Translations under genes and position numbers: made by a program
Origin: Acidobacteriota bacterium
GTDB taxonomy: Bacteria > Acidobacteriota > UBA6911 > JACQSX01
DNA length: 11,737 nt
Direction: 5' to 3'
NCBI GenBank assembly: GCA_016199665.1
Contig: JACQGG010000253.1
Coordinates: 1 to 11,737, forward strand
Part shown: one piece after another, positions 11,693 through 11,737 of the stretch
Layout: each line of letters begins with the position of its first letter
Position numbering within the stretch: the first letter of the stretch is position 1
Notes under the pieces: generated by a model
Told to the model about the DNA's origin: nothing
Databases searched by the model: none
The model's input: only the letters and a program-made list of their open reading frames with translations

Positions 11693-11737
11693 TCAGTCAG
11701 GACATGCTGCCCGATTGCCAAGAGCACACTGCCGTGC
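11693..11737 (-). CDS. 3' end of 'gene X', copy 2 (runs off the window)
   Basis: The last 14 codons and stop of a minus-strand gene whose body lies beyond the window edge. They encode ARQCALGNRAACPD, the same peptide as at 11209-11253 with seven silent third-base differences. Its stop is 6 bases before the start of paralog 2, so the pair is probably one operon. The protein is not recognisable from its tail. Confidence 0.55.
   Translation of the reverse strand, partial: ARQCALGNRAACPD
11700..11737. repeat. 38-bp direct repeat, right copy (at window edge)
   Basis: Partner of 11216-11253. It is cut by the window end, so the true repeat may be longer. Confidence 0.8.

Overview
The window looks like part of a high-GC genome, most likely an Acidobacteriota member. 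This is an inference from gene types: a secreted RHS/YD-repeat protein, a periplasmic PQQ dehydrogenase, a remnant of an Oar-like TonB receptor, a GT-C (PMT/GT39-type) membrane glycosyltransferase, and a rich set of short palindromic intergenic repeats whose translations read PLAYARGSV or APGSE. No rRNA, tRNA, CRISPR array or complete insertion sequence was seen.

Layout. 1-1865 (+): a multi-pass GT-C type glycosyltransferase. 1971-5277 (-): a large exported RHS protein that converges on it and is split by one frameshift near 3667-3690. 5278-5913: a repeat island with two copies of an about 90-bp palindromic element, a third partial copy, a perfect 8-bp-stem GTAA hairpin and a 19-bp tandem repeat. 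5914-6105 (+): an in-frame scrap of an Oar/TonB receptor. 6272-8026 (+): a complete exported PQQ (quinoprotein) dehydrogenase with a strong ribosome binding site. 8022-8570: tandem, palindromic and inverted repeats. 8585-8875 (-): the orphan C-terminus of a HI0933-family flavoprotein. 8876-10042: mostly non-coding, with a few small ORFs of uncertain status. 10043-10183 (+): the C-terminal scrap of an ISXO2/IS1595-type transposase. 10173-10820 (-): a 215-aa membrane-anchored protein of unknown function, bracketed by two copies of a roughly 42-bp repeat. 10943-11737: a tandemly repeated locus with two paralogous 86-aa two-TM proteins on the minus strand. Each is preceded a few bases upstream by the 3' end of another minus-strand gene ('gene X'), and a plus-strand ankyrin-repeat fragment lies between the copies.

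The genes do not form one pathway. The left half holds two envelope genes, the middle a stand-alone periplasmic oxidase, and the right half a rearrangement-prone region with at least four broken genes. The most notable observation is in the right-hand locus. The two 3' ends of gene X differ at seven positions, and every difference is a silent third-codon change on the minus strand. This shows that an otherwise invisible reading frame is, or was, a selected protein, co-transcribed with the small membrane protein in a repeated two-gene module.
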